From: an uncultured Flavobacteriaceae bacterium
Lineage (GTDB): Bacteria; Bacteroidota; Bacteroidia; Flavobacteriales; Flavobacteriaceae
DNA length: 64,000 nt
Direction: 5' to 3'
NCBI GenBank assembly: GCA_947493175.1
Contig: CANLQD010000008.1
Coordinates: forward strand, 171,941-235,940
The notes under the pieces are model-generated. The model saw nothing but the letters and a program-made list of their open reading frames with translations. It ran no database searches and was not told the origin of the DNA. Every line of letters begins with the position of its first letter. The first letter of the stretch is position 1. The position numbers were made by a program, and so were the translations under genes. Shown piece by piece: positions 1-9,304 of this stretch.

Positions 1-323
1 CCAGGAAAAACCGTTACCTTTTTTTCTGGTTCGCCCATAATATCGTGAATGTCATTCTGAGCTTTGGCGACTTTTCTTAGATGTTGGACAAACACCACAT
101 CGTGATGGTCAGTAATAGCAATGGCATCAATTCCTGCTTTACTAATTTTATCCAAGTATTCCTTGCAAAATTGCTCTCGGTCATCGTCGATTTTTTGCTT
201 TTCAGTTTGAGTTAGACCTGCTACTAGCTCAGTATTTACGCCAAGACGAACACCTGTCCAACTAATGTCCCTTGGGCTATGCACTTGAAAATCACATCTA
301 TAGAATTTTGCGCCCTTGTCCAT
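1..323 (-). CDS. TrlF-like PHP/ATPase protein, N-terminus only
   Basis: This reading frame runs off the left edge, so only the first 107 residues are visible, from an ATG at 323. It opens with a PHP-type metal-binding pattern (FQVHSPRD near residue 13) and has a second PHP motif, AITDHHD, near residue 69. The opening DKGAKFYRCDFQVHSPRD with a following SWTG resembles TrlF-family proteins, which join a PHP phosphoesterase domain to a large SMC/ABC-like ATPase and are often found in accessory or defence regions. The ATPase part would lie outside the window, so the family call rests on the N-terminus alone. The nuclease-like gene to its right is on the same strand and upstream, and the two may be co-transcribed. 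Confidence 0.6.
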   Translation of the reverse strand, partial: MDKGAKFYRCDFQVHSPRDISWTGVRLGVNTELVAGLTQTEKQKIDDDREQFCKEYLDKISKAGIDAIAITDHHDVVFVQHLRKVAKAQNDIHDIMGEPEKKVTVFP

Positions 324-432
324 AAAATATTTGGTTCTTAAAACTGTTAAAGGTAATTAACATTTTATCGATTTTAACATCTCAGGATAGTTTAGTATTA
401 ACAAATATTTTCTTGCATTCAAAATAGCAAGA

Positions 433-1623
433 CTACAAAAGTCCAAACCCTTTAAAATCTTCCTTCCTGTATTCTTTACTATGTGAGATAGTTGGCTTTT
501 TGAAGTACCCTAATTTATCTTGTACTTCCTTGGCGCGTGTAATAAATTCTTCACTCATTTCAGGAATATAATGAGAGCAAATGTCATATATATCTTGTCC
601 ATCACCATTATTACCAAAACCAATCCCAATAACTCTTTCTATACTTGGGTTTTCCATTCTCGCTACGATACATCGAAGTTCTAATTCTTTTTCTTTGCCT
701 TCCCAATTTTTAGATGTCAACGGCATAAAAACGTAACAATGTTTAGCTTCTTTTAAAGGCCTTAACATTCTGGCACTTGATTTTCTTTGAATAGCATTAT
801 CTAAAATCCCCCCTAATTCTATTCTATTGATGCGAGATTCCTGATTAATAACTCTTATTGCTTCTTCCAAATCATTTCTGCGCTCATCAGATGTTTCGGA
901 AGAAATATGATAATTGTGTAATTGAGTTATCATATAATCCCATATAAAACTTTGAGGTAGAAGATTGCGCCATCTTGTATAATCTTCTGATAATAAATAT
1001 TCTTCCCATAGACCATCTGTTGATAGTATTGCATCAACCTTATCATCAATTTCAAGAGCAGTTTGAATGTAAAAAGCCAGAAAGTCAGATTCCTTTGGCA
1101 TTGCAAAATACTTTCCATTTAGGAATTGCTCTTTATCTATAAGGTACTTTGTAAAATCAGTTATAGTGTCTAATTCACTTAAAAGTATAGACGTTGCTTC
1201 TTCATCTAATACGTGAACAAAACCTTGACCAAAATCCCCATAAGGTAATGGGAATGTATTCTTACTTCCAAAGGCAATGGCAATTCTTAATATTACTCTA
1301 TCATTCTTAGGTGGTAAGGGGATTTTGTTTTTCCTATTTTTTGTAAATAGGCCTTCAGTAGCTTTGAGAAAGCGTTCCGCACCATAAATTTGCTTTGCCG
1401 AATCTTCAACGGCCTTTTTTACCCATCGCTCATATTGGACTTTTTTATCAGTATGGCTGGATACCCTAATATCCTTTACCGATATAATTAAGATATAATT
1501 GCCGCAAACAACTAAAACATCACACAGCTCTTTACTCTTTTTACCTATGGGATTGGGAAAATTCCAAAAAGGAAGAAACGATTTTTGGCATAGGTCAGCA
1601 ACGTACTGTTCAGAAGGTGTCAT
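433..1623 (-). CDS. nuclease-like hypothetical protein (restriction-endonuclease fold suspected)
   Basis: A 396-residue soluble protein without signal peptide. Near residues 34-51 it reads CDVLVVCGNYILIISVKD: an Asp, then two beta-strand-like segments ending in a Lys. This fits the core of a PD-(D/E)xK or NERD-like nuclease, although the usual acidic residue two before the Lys is Ser. The remaining three quarters are charged and helical and I recognise no domain there. The ATG at 1623 is followed at once by a sensible N-terminus. It lies about 110 bases upstream of the TrlF-like gene on the same strand, which suggests a defence-type pair. Function is inferred from one motif only. Confidence 0.5.
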   Translation of the reverse strand: MTPSEQYVADLCQKSFLPFWNFPNPIGKKSKELCDVLVVCGNYILIISVKDIRVSSHTDKKVQYERWVKKAVEDSAKQIYGAERFLKATEGLFTKNRKNKIPLPPKNDRVILRIAIAFGSKNTFPLPYGDFGQGFVHVLDEEATSILLSELDTITDFTKYLIDKEQFLNGKYFAMPKESDFLAFYIQTALEIDDKVDAILSTDGLWEEYLLSEDYTRWRNLLPQSFIWDYMITQLHNYHISSETSDERRNDLEEAIRVINQESRINRIELGGILDNAIQRKSSARMLRPLKEAKHCYVFMPLTSKNWEGKEKELELRCIVARMENPSIERVIGIGFGNNGDGQDIYDICSHYIPEMSEEFITRAKEVQDKLGYFKKPTISHSKEYRKEDFKGFGLL

Positions 1624-2046
1624 TAAAAAAAATGTGGGTGTTAAATTAATTTTTACAAGGAAAGAATAAAATATGATTTAAAAAAGCAGTATCCTATCAC
1701 AGGAAGCCATATCAATTTCCACAATTTAATTTCAATATCTTTGAAGTCCGATTTTATTTGAATTAATGACCGAAACAAACCGTATAGAATATGAACGAGG
1801 GCTTACCGACGGAATCCAAAGAATCTTTTCAGGAAAATTTCGAGCGAGTATATGAGGAGGCAAAGTCTATAATTAACTAAATTACCTCTGAAAATAATAA
1901 TAAAAGTATTAAATGGCTAAAAAGAATCAGCCAAGATGGTTCAGAATAATACGATACAATTTCAATTGTATGTGGTATCACGTTTTATTTCCACTTGGAA
2001 CGGAAGAAGATGAATTTACAAAGAGTTTTAGGTCCAAGTCCAAGCA
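1624..2046. other. gene-poor stretch with a gene remnant
   Basis: About 420 AT-rich bases with no complete gene. It holds the schlafen/AlbA-like start fragment at 1766-1855. A 45-codon open frame on the plus strand at 1913-2050 has no recognisable similarity and runs into the end of the S24 repressor gene. The region looks like decayed coding DNA between two cargo modules. Confidence 0.4.
1766..1855 (+). pseudogene. N-terminal fragment of an AlbA_2/schlafen-type ATP-dependent helicase or regulator
   Basis: An ATG-initiated frame of 29 codons begins MTETNRIEYERGLTD, which resembles the usual opening of AlbA_2-domain (schlafen-like) proteins of Bacteroidota. It then loses similarity and stops at 1853-1855. 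No continuation is evident in the other frames. I infer a truncated remnant. The match is short, so confidence is low. Confidence 0.35.
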
Positions 2047-2838
2047 TTAGGATTGAGAGGAATATCCATCAGAGATTTTTTTTAGAGATTTCAATTCGAT
2101 TCCCAAATTATTGAACATATTTAGAATACTGCTAATCTTTAATTCTTCTTGGTTGTATTCTTGTGTTTGGATAGCGCAGGTAAATTCCCAGATTTCCAAG
2201 ATGCTATTGGCTTCTATTTCATACGGTTGATATTCCTTATTATCGGAAACCAAGAGAAGAGAACCCTTCGATTCCAATTGGTCATAAACCCTTTTATAGA
2301 CCATTCCATCATCTTTAGTCAAGAGTACATACGTGTTGCCATTTTTAATTTCTTGAATATCCTCAACAAAGCGCCCAACAATGAATGAACCATCTTTCAT
2401 CGGTAGCATTGAATCACCTTTTATGGGAAATGCACGATGTTTTCCAGTAGGTAAAAAGGGTAGCTTAATTTTATCCAGTTGTTCGATATATTCTGGGTCA
2501 TCGTATCCGGCTAAGTAACCAGCAGAGGTCTTAACAGGAACGACTTCAATCAAATCTTCATTTTGGGCATTAACGGTAATAGGAAAAAGCACACGCTGGT
2601 TACCTAGCTCTATAAAGGAAAAATCCTTTGCTCTAGTCAAATCCTTTCTGATGAGAATGTCCATCGGTATTTTAAAATAATCTGAAAGGGCTATTAAAAG
2701 TTCAATTTTGGGCTCGGAACGACCCTCTTCTTTTGAAGCTATCATAGAGCGAGAAACACCCAGCTCATCGGCTAAAAGCTCTTGTGAGACACCTTTTAAT
2801 TGTCGAAGATGACGTATGTTGGTTGGAAAAAAATTCAT
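2047..2838 (-). CDS. XRE/S24 LexA-like repressor
   Basis: The protein has an N-terminal helix-turn-helix of the XRE type (about residues 5-60, with SQELLADELGVSRSMIASKE) and a C-terminal S24/LexA-like autopeptidase domain. The GDSM motif carries the likely nucleophilic Ser, and VYKRV about 40 residues later carries the likely general-base Lys. A GYLAGYDDPEYIE segment sits where the self-cleavage linker is expected. I prefer the start at 2838 (MNFFPTN) over an in-frame ATG 24 bases upstream, because the HTH begins directly and the shorter form leaves the divergent promoter free. It is divergent from dinB and probably represses itself and the polymerase cassette until DNA damage. That regulation is inferred from family knowledge. 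Confidence 0.85.
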   Translation of the reverse strand: MNFFPTNIRHLRQLKGVSQELLADELGVSRSMIASKEEGRSEPKIELLIALSDYFKIPMDILIRKDLTRAKDFSFIELGNQRVLFPITVNAQNEDLIEVVPVKTSAGYLAGYDDPEYIEQLDKIKLPFLPTGKHRAFPIKGDSMLPMKDGSFIVGRFVEDIQEIKNGNTYVLLTKDDGMVYKRVYDQLESKGSLLLVSDNKEYQPYEIEANSILEIWEFTCAIQTQEYNQEELKISSILNMFNNLGIELKSLKKISDGYSSQS

Positions 2839-2886
2839 ATTGCAACAAATATAAGCAATCACTGCTACAAATTCAATCTAATTTTG
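2839..2886. promoter_or_regulatory. divergent promoter/operator region between the S24 repressor and dinB
   Basis: The minus strand carries TATATTTG (2846-2853), matching the Bacteroidota -7 box TAnnTTTG, with a TTG about 20 bases upstream. The plus strand carries TAATTTTG (2879-2886) just before dinB. A short inverted repeat, ATTGC-N11-GCAAT (2839-2859), overlaps the repressor promoter and could be an operator. Both transcripts would have almost no leader. Confidence 0.4.
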
Positions 2887-2894
2887 TTAGTCCT

Positions 2895-4106
2895 ATGGAA
2901 AACAAAATACTTCATCTCGATTTAGATACCTTTTTCGTCTCTTGTGAGAGACGTTTAGACACCCGATTACAAAAGCGTCCACTTCTGGTAGGGGGCACAG
3001 GAAACAGAGGCGTAGTCTCTGCGTGTAGCTATGAAACTAGAAAATTTGGTATACGTTCTGGTATGGCTATGAAGCTGGCCAAACAACTTTGTCCAGAAGC
3101 AGTTGTTATAAAAGGAAATGCAGGTACTTACACAAAGTTTTCACACGAGGTAACCGAGATAATCAGAGAGCAAGTACCGGTATTTGAAAAAGCAAGTGTA
3201 GATGAGTTTTATGCTGACCTCACGGGTATGGACAGGTTTTTTGGCTGTTACAAGTTTGCCACGGAGTTGCGCCACAAAATAATTAATGAAACAGGCTTAC
3301 CTATTTCATTCGGGATGTCGTCTAATAAGATTACTTCAAAAGTGGCTACAGGCGAGGCAAAGCCCAATAATCAAATGAAAATTGATTTTGGTTTAGAAAA
3401 AGAATTTCTAGCGCCACTTTCTGTTCATAAAATTCCTTCAGTCGGTAAGACCACATTTCAAACACTAAAGAATATGGGTGTTTTTAAAGTGAAGACAATT
3501 CAGGATATGCCAGAGGAAATGATGTATAGCGCATTTGGTAAAAACGGGCAAATTATCTGGAGGCGTGCAAATGGTTTGGACAGACCACCATTGATACAAT
3601 ATCACGAAAGAAAATCAATTTCAACAGAGCGAACTTTTTGGAATACGACCGATATGGTGAAGCTGAAAACGACACTCACCGCTATGGCCGAAAATCTTGC
3701 ATTCGCTTTGCGGAGCGGTGATAAACTAACATCCTCAATTTCTATCAAAATTAGATATGCCGATTTTAATACGCACACCAAACAGATGAAAATTCCATAC
3801 ACAAGTGCTGACCACATTCTAATCCCCAAGGTGTTAGAGCTTTTTGAACAATTATATCAAAGAAGGTTACTACTGCGATTGGTCGGTGTGCGTATGGGAG
3901 ACCTTGTTTCTGGCAACTATCAAATCAATCTTTTTGATGATACTGAAGAAATGTTGAGCCTTTACGGAGCAATGGACCACATAAGAAAACGCTTTGGAGA
4001 GAAGAAAGTAATGCGCGCAGCATCTATGGGAGCGCGGTCAATAGGAAGGTATTATAATGCCTTTAATGGAGAGCCGCCTATGGTTCTTGCACACAGAACT
4101 CAATAG
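2895..4106 (+). CDS. dinB: DNA polymerase IV (Y-family translesion polymerase)
   Basis: A Y-family lesion-bypass polymerase of 403 residues. Motifs seen: ILHLDLDTFFVSCE at the N-terminus (first catalytic Asp pair), the SVDEFYADLTG catalytic motif near residue 100, GMSSNKITSKVATGEAKPN in the palm, and a helix-hairpin-helix-like IPSVGKTTFQTLKNMG. Near the C-terminus QINLF is a typical sliding-clamp-binding peptide. The ATG at 2895 is chosen because the family normally starts a few residues before the LDLD motif; the open frame extends 37 codons upstream into the divergent promoter. Only 3 bases separate it from the DnaE-like gene, so the two form an SOS-type mutagenesis operon. Confidence 0.9.
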   Translation: MENKILHLDLDTFFVSCERRLDTRLQKRPLLVGGTGNRGVVSACSYETRKFGIRSGMAMKLAKQLCPEAVVIKGNAGTYTKFSHEVTEIIREQVPVFEKASVDEFYADLTGMDRFFGCYKFATELRHKIINETGLPISFGMSSNKITSKVATGEAKPNNQMKIDFGLEKEFLAPLSVHKIPSVGKTTFQTLKNMGVFKVKTIQDMPEEMMYSAFGKNGQIIWRRANGLDRPPLIQYHERKSISTERTFWNTTDMVKLKTTLTAMAENLAFALRSGDKLTSSISIKIRYADFNTHTKQMKIPYTSADHILIPKVLELFEQLYQRRLLLRLVGVRMGDLVSGNYQINLFDDTEEMLSLYGAMDHIRKRFGEKKVMRAASMGARSIGRYYNAFNGEPPMVLAHRTQ

Positions 4107-4109
4107 CTA

Positions 4110-7100
4110 TTGTACTTAAATTGTCATACATATTATTCATTACGTTTCGGTACATTTTCAGAAATAGACCTGTTAGAGCTTGCGCAAAATTACGGGGTAA
4201 AACGACTTGTTTTAACCGATATCAATAATACCTCTGCTTGCTTGAATTTTATAAGAAAAGCATCAGATTTCGGTATAAAGCCTTTAGTGGGTATTGATTT
4301 TAGAAATGGTGCTAAACAATTGTACGTAGGTATTGCAAGGAGTAACAATGGATTCCAAGAATTGAACGCCTTTTTGTCCCACCACTCACACCACAAAATT
4401 GAATTACCTGAGCTAGCACCTCAGATTAAAGATGTGTTCATCGTATATCCATTCGAGCAATTACTTCAGCTAAAGAAAGAAGATTTTTTAGAAAATGAAT
4501 ATGTGGGTATTTCCATTGAAAATTTGAGAAGGCTTCCCTTTTCGGCATATAGAAACTTCAAATCAAAATTGGTCATACAACAGCCCGTTACATTCAGGAG
4601 TAAAAAGGATTTCAATGCTCATAGGCTTTTACGAGCCATTGACAACAATACATTGTTGAGCAAGCTTCAAAAGACCGAAGAAGGTAGCCCTTCAGAAAGA
4701 ATGCTTCCTATTGATGAGTTGTTTAAGTACTATGAGGACTTTCCATACATCATTAAAAATACCCAGAAGCTTCTTTCTAAATGTGATATAGATTTCAGTT
4801 TTGGGGCTAATCGGGTTTCACAGAACCAGCAGGTCTTCAGTAATTCGAAAGATGAAGATTGGGAGTTTCTTCAGCAGCTTTGTAAAAAAGGCCTAGCTAA
4901 ACGCTATCCTAATCCAACTGCCATTGTTAAGGCAAGATTAGAAAGAGAGCTTGGGGTGATAAAGAAAATGGATTTTGTTTCCTATTTCCTTATCAATCAC
5001 GACATCGTCACCTATGCTAAAAATCAAGGATACTTCCACGTTGGTAGAGGTAGCGGAGCAAATAGCATAGTCGCTTATATCATTGGAATAACAGATGTAG
5101 ACCCGATTGAATTAGACCTGTATTTTGAAAGGTTCATAAATCCCTTTAGAGCTTCACCACCAGATTTTGATATCGATTTTAGTTGGCGAGACCGCGATGA
5201 TGTTACGGAGTATATTTTTAAAAGGTTTCCAAACACCGCACTATTGGCAACCTATAATACTTTTAAGTATCGCGCTACAATCAGGGAATTAGGCAAAGTG
5301 TTTGGTTTGCCTAAAAGTGATATGGACCTACTTAGTGATGGTCGATTTCCCGCATCTAAAATGAATGAAATACATAAACTGGTGATAAAATACGGTTCAC
5401 TCATCAAAGGTATGCCCAACCATTTGAGTGTGCATTCCGCAGGGATACTGATTTTGGATAAACCTATTCATTACTATTCTGCAACAGACCTTCCGCCAAA
5501 GGGGTTTCCGACCATTCAATTTGATATGATAATAGCAGAAGATGCAGGAATATTCAAGTTTGATATTCTGGGGCAACGCGGGTTGGCAAAAATTAAAGAC
5601 GCCATTCAGATTATCAAAGAAAACCGCCCCGAATTACCAGAAGTGGACATCACGCAGATAGAACAGTTTAAGCAAGATAATAACCTAAACAAATTACTAT
5701 CTCAAGGAAAAGCGATTGGGGTGTATTATGTAGAATCACCAGCAATGCGAGGCTTAATGAAAAAGTTACAGGTACAGGACTATCTAAGTCTGGTGGCAGC
5801 TAGTTCCGTCATTCGCCCTGGTGTATCGTCTTCAGGAATGAAAACAGAATTTATCCGCAGACATCGAGAACCAGAAAAGCGCAAAGAAGCGCATCCCGTT
5901 CTGGCCAAAATTATGCCCGAGACTTATGGTGTTATGGTGTATCAAGAGGACGTATTGAAAGTTGCCCACGAGTTTGCAGGATTAGACTTAGGTGAAGCAG
6001 ATGTGTTGCGTAGAGGAATGAGCGGTAAGTTCCGGTCCCGGGAAGAGTTCAAGGCAGTCGAGTTGAAGTTTAGAAACAATTGTCTAGAAAAGGGATATTC
6101 TAAAAGTGTTATCAACGAGGTCTGGGAACAGATATCCAGTTTTGCAGGTTACGCTTTCGCGAAAGGGCACTCGGCTAGTTATGCCGTTGAGAGTTACCAA
6201 AGTTTATTTCTTAAGTGTTATTACCCTTTGGAATTTATGGTAGCTGTTCTCAATAATGGTGGTGGATTTTACAGTAGTGAACATTACATTCAAGAAGCTA
6301 GGATGTGCGGAGGTATCATTCACATTCCTTGTATCAATAACAGCGACCACGCCAACTGTATTAAAGGGACACATATTTTCTTAGGCTTCGGCTATTTAAA
6401 GAATCTTGAAAAGTATTTGGTACAGCGTTTATTAACTGAAAGGCAGCTCTATGGCAAGTATAAATCGCTAGATGATTTCATTGACCGAGTAGCAGTAAGT
6501 TTGGAACAGCTCACTATTTTAATTAGAATCGGTGCATTCCGATTTACCAAGAAAACAAAACCAGAGTTATTATGGCAAGCCACTTTTAAATTGAATGCGT
6601 TAGGAAAGCGAAGTGTGCATCCACAATTATTTAAACCGAAACACAGGAAGTTCCCTTTACCCCAATTCAATCAAGGTTGGTTAGAAGATGCTTATGATGA
6701 AATGGAGCTTCTCGGTTTCCCTATGTGCAATTATTTTGACTTGGTGGGTATTGAGATTGAAAATAAATATCGAGCAAAAGATATGTGCCAGTTCAAAAAC
6801 AAGAATTTATTGCTTTACGGTATTTTAGTAAATACACGATTTAATACCACAAAGCACGGAAAAAATATGCGCTTAAGCACCTTCATTGATTGCGATGGTG
6901 ATTATTTTGATGCCGTTCATTTTATTGATGTAGTTGATAAATACCCAATTCACGGTCGTGGGGTCTATTATTGCTATGGATTAATTACTGAAGAGTTCGG
7001 TCATTACAGTATGAAGGTTATACGTACTGAAAAAATGCCTTTAAAGACAGACCCAAGAAGTCCTGAAGAGCCAAAATATGAGGACTTTTTTAAGTTGAAA

Positions 7101-7130
7101 TCTGCGAAAAGAAAGGAGATTTCGAGTTAG
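4110..7130 (+). CDS. error-prone DnaE-like DNA polymerase III alpha subunit
   Basis: A C-family polymerase of 1006 residues, shorter than replicative DnaE and similar in size to DnaE2/ImuC enzymes. The N-terminus is a PHP domain (NCHTYYSLRFGTFSEIDLLELA). The palm has GRGSGANS, the catalytic PDFDIDF motif and a further FKFDILGQRGL segment; GEADVLRRGMSGK and FAKGHSASYAVESYQS follow. An OB-like C-terminal region is present, with no obvious tau-binding tail. It starts at a TTG 3 bases after the dinB stop; an in-frame stop just upstream excludes an earlier start. Together with dinB and the S24 repressor it forms a damage-inducible translesion cassette carried on the mobile element. Confidence 0.88.
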   Translation: MYLNCHTYYSLRFGTFSEIDLLELAQNYGVKRLVLTDINNTSACLNFIRKASDFGIKPLVGIDFRNGAKQLYVGIARSNNGFQELNAFLSHHSHHKIELPELAPQIKDVFIVYPFEQLLQLKKEDFLENEYVGISIENLRRLPFSAYRNFKSKLVIQQPVTFRSKKDFNAHRLLRAIDNNTLLSKLQKTEEGSPSERMLPIDELFKYYEDFPYIIKNTQKLLSKCDIDFSFGANRVSQNQQVFSNSKDEDWEFLQQLCKKGLAKRYPNPTAIVKARLERELGVIKKMDFVSYFLINHDIVTYAKNQGYFHVGRGSGANSIVAYIIGITDVDPIELDLYFERFINPFRASPPDFDIDFSWRDRDDVTEYIFKRFPNTALLATYNTFKYRATIRELGKVFGLPKSDMDLLSDGRFPASKMNEIHKLVIKYGSLIKGMPNHLSVHSAGILILDKPIHYYSATDLPPKGFPTIQFDMIIAEDAGIFKFDILGQRGLAKIKDAIQIIKENRPELPEVDITQIEQFKQDNNLNKLLSQGKAIGVYYVESPAMRGLMKKLQVQDYLSLVAASSVIRPGVSSSGMKTEFIRRHREPEKRKEAHPVLAKIMPETYGVMVYQEDVLKVAHEFAGLDLGEADVLRRGMSGKFRSREEFKAVELKFRNNCLEKGYSKSVINEVWEQISSFAGYAFAKGHSASYAVESYQSLFLKCYYPLEFMVAVLNNGGGFYSSEHYIQEARMCGGIIHIPCINNSDHANCIKGTHIFLGFGYLKNLEKYLVQRLLTERQLYGKYKSLDDFIDRVAVSLEQLTILIRIGAFRFTKKTKPELLWQATFKLNALGKRSVHPQLFKPKHRKFPLPQFNQGWLEDAYDEMELLGFPMCNYFDLVGIEIENKYRAKDMCQFKNKNLLLYGILVNTRFNTTKHGKNMRLSTFIDCDGDYFDAVHFIDVVDKYPIHGRGVYYCYGLITEEFGHYSMKVIRTEKMPLKTDPRSPEEPKYEDFFKLKSAKRKEISS

Positions 7131-7141
7131 AAAGATTAATT

Positions 7142-7504
7142 TCAAAAAGGCCCTTTTTCCCTCGGTCCTTTGCTCGTCACTTTCCATTGACCATCTTCTT
7201 TGATGAGTTTAAAGATACCAGGCTTATTATCATAATTAGAACTGTATTTGACCCACGCAGTATCGGTCTCAATAACTTCATCCGATATTGTAACCTTTGC
7301 ATCATTATCTGCATCTGGCACTAAACCTTGAATCATCATTAAACTATCATAACCATCAGAAGTTGTATGTTTTTTTAAGGTGTTATTATCTTTAGCATAA
7401 AAGCTTTCAACAACAATCTTTACAGTTTCAGATGGCGACATATTCTTGGTTTCAGAGCAAGAAATGAATAAAAGTACGAGTGAGCAAATGACTAATCTTT
7501 TCAT
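7142..7504 (-). CDS. small lipoprotein, DUF4878/lumazine-binding-like
   Basis: A 120-residue protein with a lipoprotein signal peptide (hydrophobic stretch, then lipobox FISC at about residue 16). The mature part has the pattern of the DUF4878 / NTF2-like fold: SPSETVKIVVESFYAKD, a central acidic segment, and a C-terminal strand ending EDGQWKVTSKG. It follows traN by 7 bases and is the last gene of the conjugation operon, converging on the DnaE-like gene. A role at the cell envelope of donor or host is possible, but the sequence does not tell which. Confidence 0.6.
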   Translation of the reverse strand: MKRLVICSLVLLFISCSETKNMSPSETVKIVVESFYAKDNNTLKKHTTSDGYDSLMMIQGLVPDADNDAKVTISDEVIETDTAWVKYSSNYDNKPGIFKLIKEDGQWKVTSKGPREKGPF

Positions 7505-7511
7505 AATATTA

Positions 7512-8342
7512 TTAATTTGGGTTATTGATATATCTGTGCGATATGTTCAGTTTTATATTGCGTTCACCATCTTTCTCGTTCAATTCTAAAATTGCTCTAC
7601 GGTCATTGGACAAAGAGAATTTGGGCATTACATAAACCAATCGTACCATTTTACCTTCTGCAATTTTTGACGGAAAATGGTGCTTGTAAATAGGTTCTTG
7701 ATATAAACTCTGTAAGGATTTCCTTTTCCCTTTTTGTCGAGTCTCGATGGAAAGGTTCAAGAAATTCAAATCGTAATCCAACGTAGAATTATTCTCAATC
7801 TGGATGACAAAGTAGAGTTCTTCTTTATCAAAAACTATATTTTCAACGGTCAAGATGATGCCTTGCGTACGCTTCTTAATCCGACCGATGCGTTGGTTTC
7901 TGTTAAGAAGATAGGTGCAGAATTTTTGATAATAGTAGGTTCTGTTATCTATATTTTTTTCAGAAGTTACAACCTGAATCGAATCGGCTACGATTGGCTT
8001 CTCATTACCAATACTATTTGATAATGGGATAAAATAATTGAGCTTTGACAGCTGCTTTTTATATCTTACAATATACGAAAAAATTGCACCATTTCTATTG
8101 ACTACCAGTAGATTACTTTCCTTTCCGGGCTTTGCCTGAAGTAATCCAAAATACTGTTCTTTTTCACGATTATAACTAAAGACAAAATTATCCGAACCAG
8201 TTATGCCTTGTCTTATGGGTTCTGGAAAAAATAGCGCAACGTTTTTAGTATCGTTTGCATAAATGGTATCTAATGCTACGTTTATTTGTGCTTTCGCGAA
8301 AGCGGAAATAATGAGGGCTGAAATTATAATATACTTTTTCAT
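7512..8342 (-). CDS. traN: conjugative transposon protein TraN (DUF4138)
   Basis: A 276-residue exported protein with a signal peptide ending around SAFAKAQ. The mature N-terminus (INVALDTIYANDTKNVALFFPEPIRQGITGSDNFVFSYN) is the typical DUF4138/TraN opening, and the C-terminal half is beta-rich. In Bacteroides ICEs TraN is thought to be an outer-membrane-associated part of the type IV secretion channel, working with TraM in the manner of VirB9/VirB10. It lies 32 bases after traM in the expected order. Confidence 0.85.
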   Translation of the reverse strand: MKKYIIISALIISAFAKAQINVALDTIYANDTKNVALFFPEPIRQGITGSDNFVFSYNREKEQYFGLLQAKPGKESNLLVVNRNGAIFSYIVRYKKQLSKLNYFIPLSNSIGNEKPIVADSIQVVTSEKNIDNRTYYYQKFCTYLLNRNQRIGRIKKRTQGIILTVENIVFDKEELYFVIQIENNSTLDYDLNFLNLSIETRQKGKRKSLQSLYQEPIYKHHFPSKIAEGKMVRLVYVMPKFSLSNDRRAILELNEKDGERNIKLNISHRYINNPN

Positions 8343-8374
8343 AAGAGTGCGTTTTTAAATGCCCATTATGGGCC

Positions 8375-9304
8375 TCATAATTTTGGTTTTAGAATTAATT
8401 TGTAGTTGTTGAGCACAGTTACCTTCACACTTCGATTACGTCGTCTAAATACCTGTGTAATTCCGCCTACTTGAGGAACAGTTGGGATATTAATATCACC
8501 AATAACATCATCCAAAACTTCAGTAGTAGCCTCTGCTCTAAAATTGTTCTGTACATAGATGCCTTCGCTACCATCGAGCAAATCGAATGCCTTTAGTTTG
8601 GTAGGATGATGCTTTATGTTCTCAATTTCGATTAAGGCACGATTTGGCTGAAAGCTGATAAAACCAAAAACTGGCGTATTCTTTGGCATCGGCTTACCGT
8701 TAATAGTAGCCGATTTGGTTAGGCGCATCCGTAATCTAGTGTTCGCTTTGACAATCTGGTCGCCATCGACAACCACATATATCGTTTCATCTGTATTACC
8801 AATAATTGAAACTTCATTGGGTTTAGGCGAAGCAGCAAAGAATAATTGATGTTCTAATCCTAATTCTTTAGCTTGAATTTTTTGTTCTCGTATTATTTCG
8901 GCTGAATCGATTTGTTGTGCGCTCTTTTGCGCAACTTTCTTTTGCCCTAAGTTTCTATATTTCTTGTCAGAGTATTGAATTTTACCTGCATTGTATATAC
9001 TATCCACAATGCGTTCTTTTTCGAGTTCTGGCAAATTAGGATTGTAAAGACCTGTGGAATCCAAAAGTTTTTCATCGTAGATGCTGGGCGCGTTATTCTC
9101 GCGCACTTCCTTTAGGTCATTGATAGCATCAAGCTTGGAATCGTATTCTTTTTGGTTTTCGTCCAAGTCCGGTACTAAGGTCTGTTCAAGATTTTCATTC
9201 TCACTTTCATCATCGCCCATGACCATCATAGAATAAGAAATCAGGAATATGAAAATCACAGCCAATACAGCTGAGAAGACAATTTTATTTTTTTCTACTT
9301 TCAT
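8375..9304 (-). CDS. traM: conjugative transposon protein TraM
   Basis: A 309-residue protein with one N-terminal membrane helix (about residues 9-30), a long charged linker rich in Glu, Asp and Lys, and a C-terminal beta domain (NTRLRMRLTKSATINGKPMPKNTPVFGFISF). This is the VirB10-like layout of TraM in Bacteroidota ICEs, which would span the periplasm. It overlaps the end of traK by 20 bases, so there is no room for a traL gene between them. The protein is at the short end for the family, mostly because the linker is short. Confidence 0.82.
   Translation of the reverse strand: MKVEKNKIVFSAVLAVIFIFLISYSMMVMGDDESENENLEQTLVPDLDENQKEYDSKLDAINDLKEVRENNAPSIYDEKLLDSTGLYNPNLPELEKERIVDSIYNAGKIQYSDKKYRNLGQKKVAQKSAQQIDSAEIIREQKIQAKELGLEHQLFFAASPKPNEVSIIGNTDETIYVVVDGDQIVKANTRLRMRLTKSATINGKPMPKNTPVFGFISFQPNRALIEIENIKHHPTKLKAFDLLDGSEGIYVQNNFRAEATTEVLDDVIGDINIPTVPQVGGITQVFRRRNRSVKVTVLNNYKLILKPKL

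Noticed and set aside
1913..2050. 45-codon plus-strand ORF (MAKKNQPRWF start)
   Set aside because: No recognisable similarity, overlaps the end of the S24 repressor gene, and sits in decayed DNA.
8281..8330. CTTTCGCGAAAG palindrome near the traN signal peptide, also seen inside the DnaE-like gene
   Set aside because: A short self-complementary sequence within coding regions (encoding FAKA-type residues) that recurs at signal-peptide cleavage sites; it probably reflects codon choice rather than a site.
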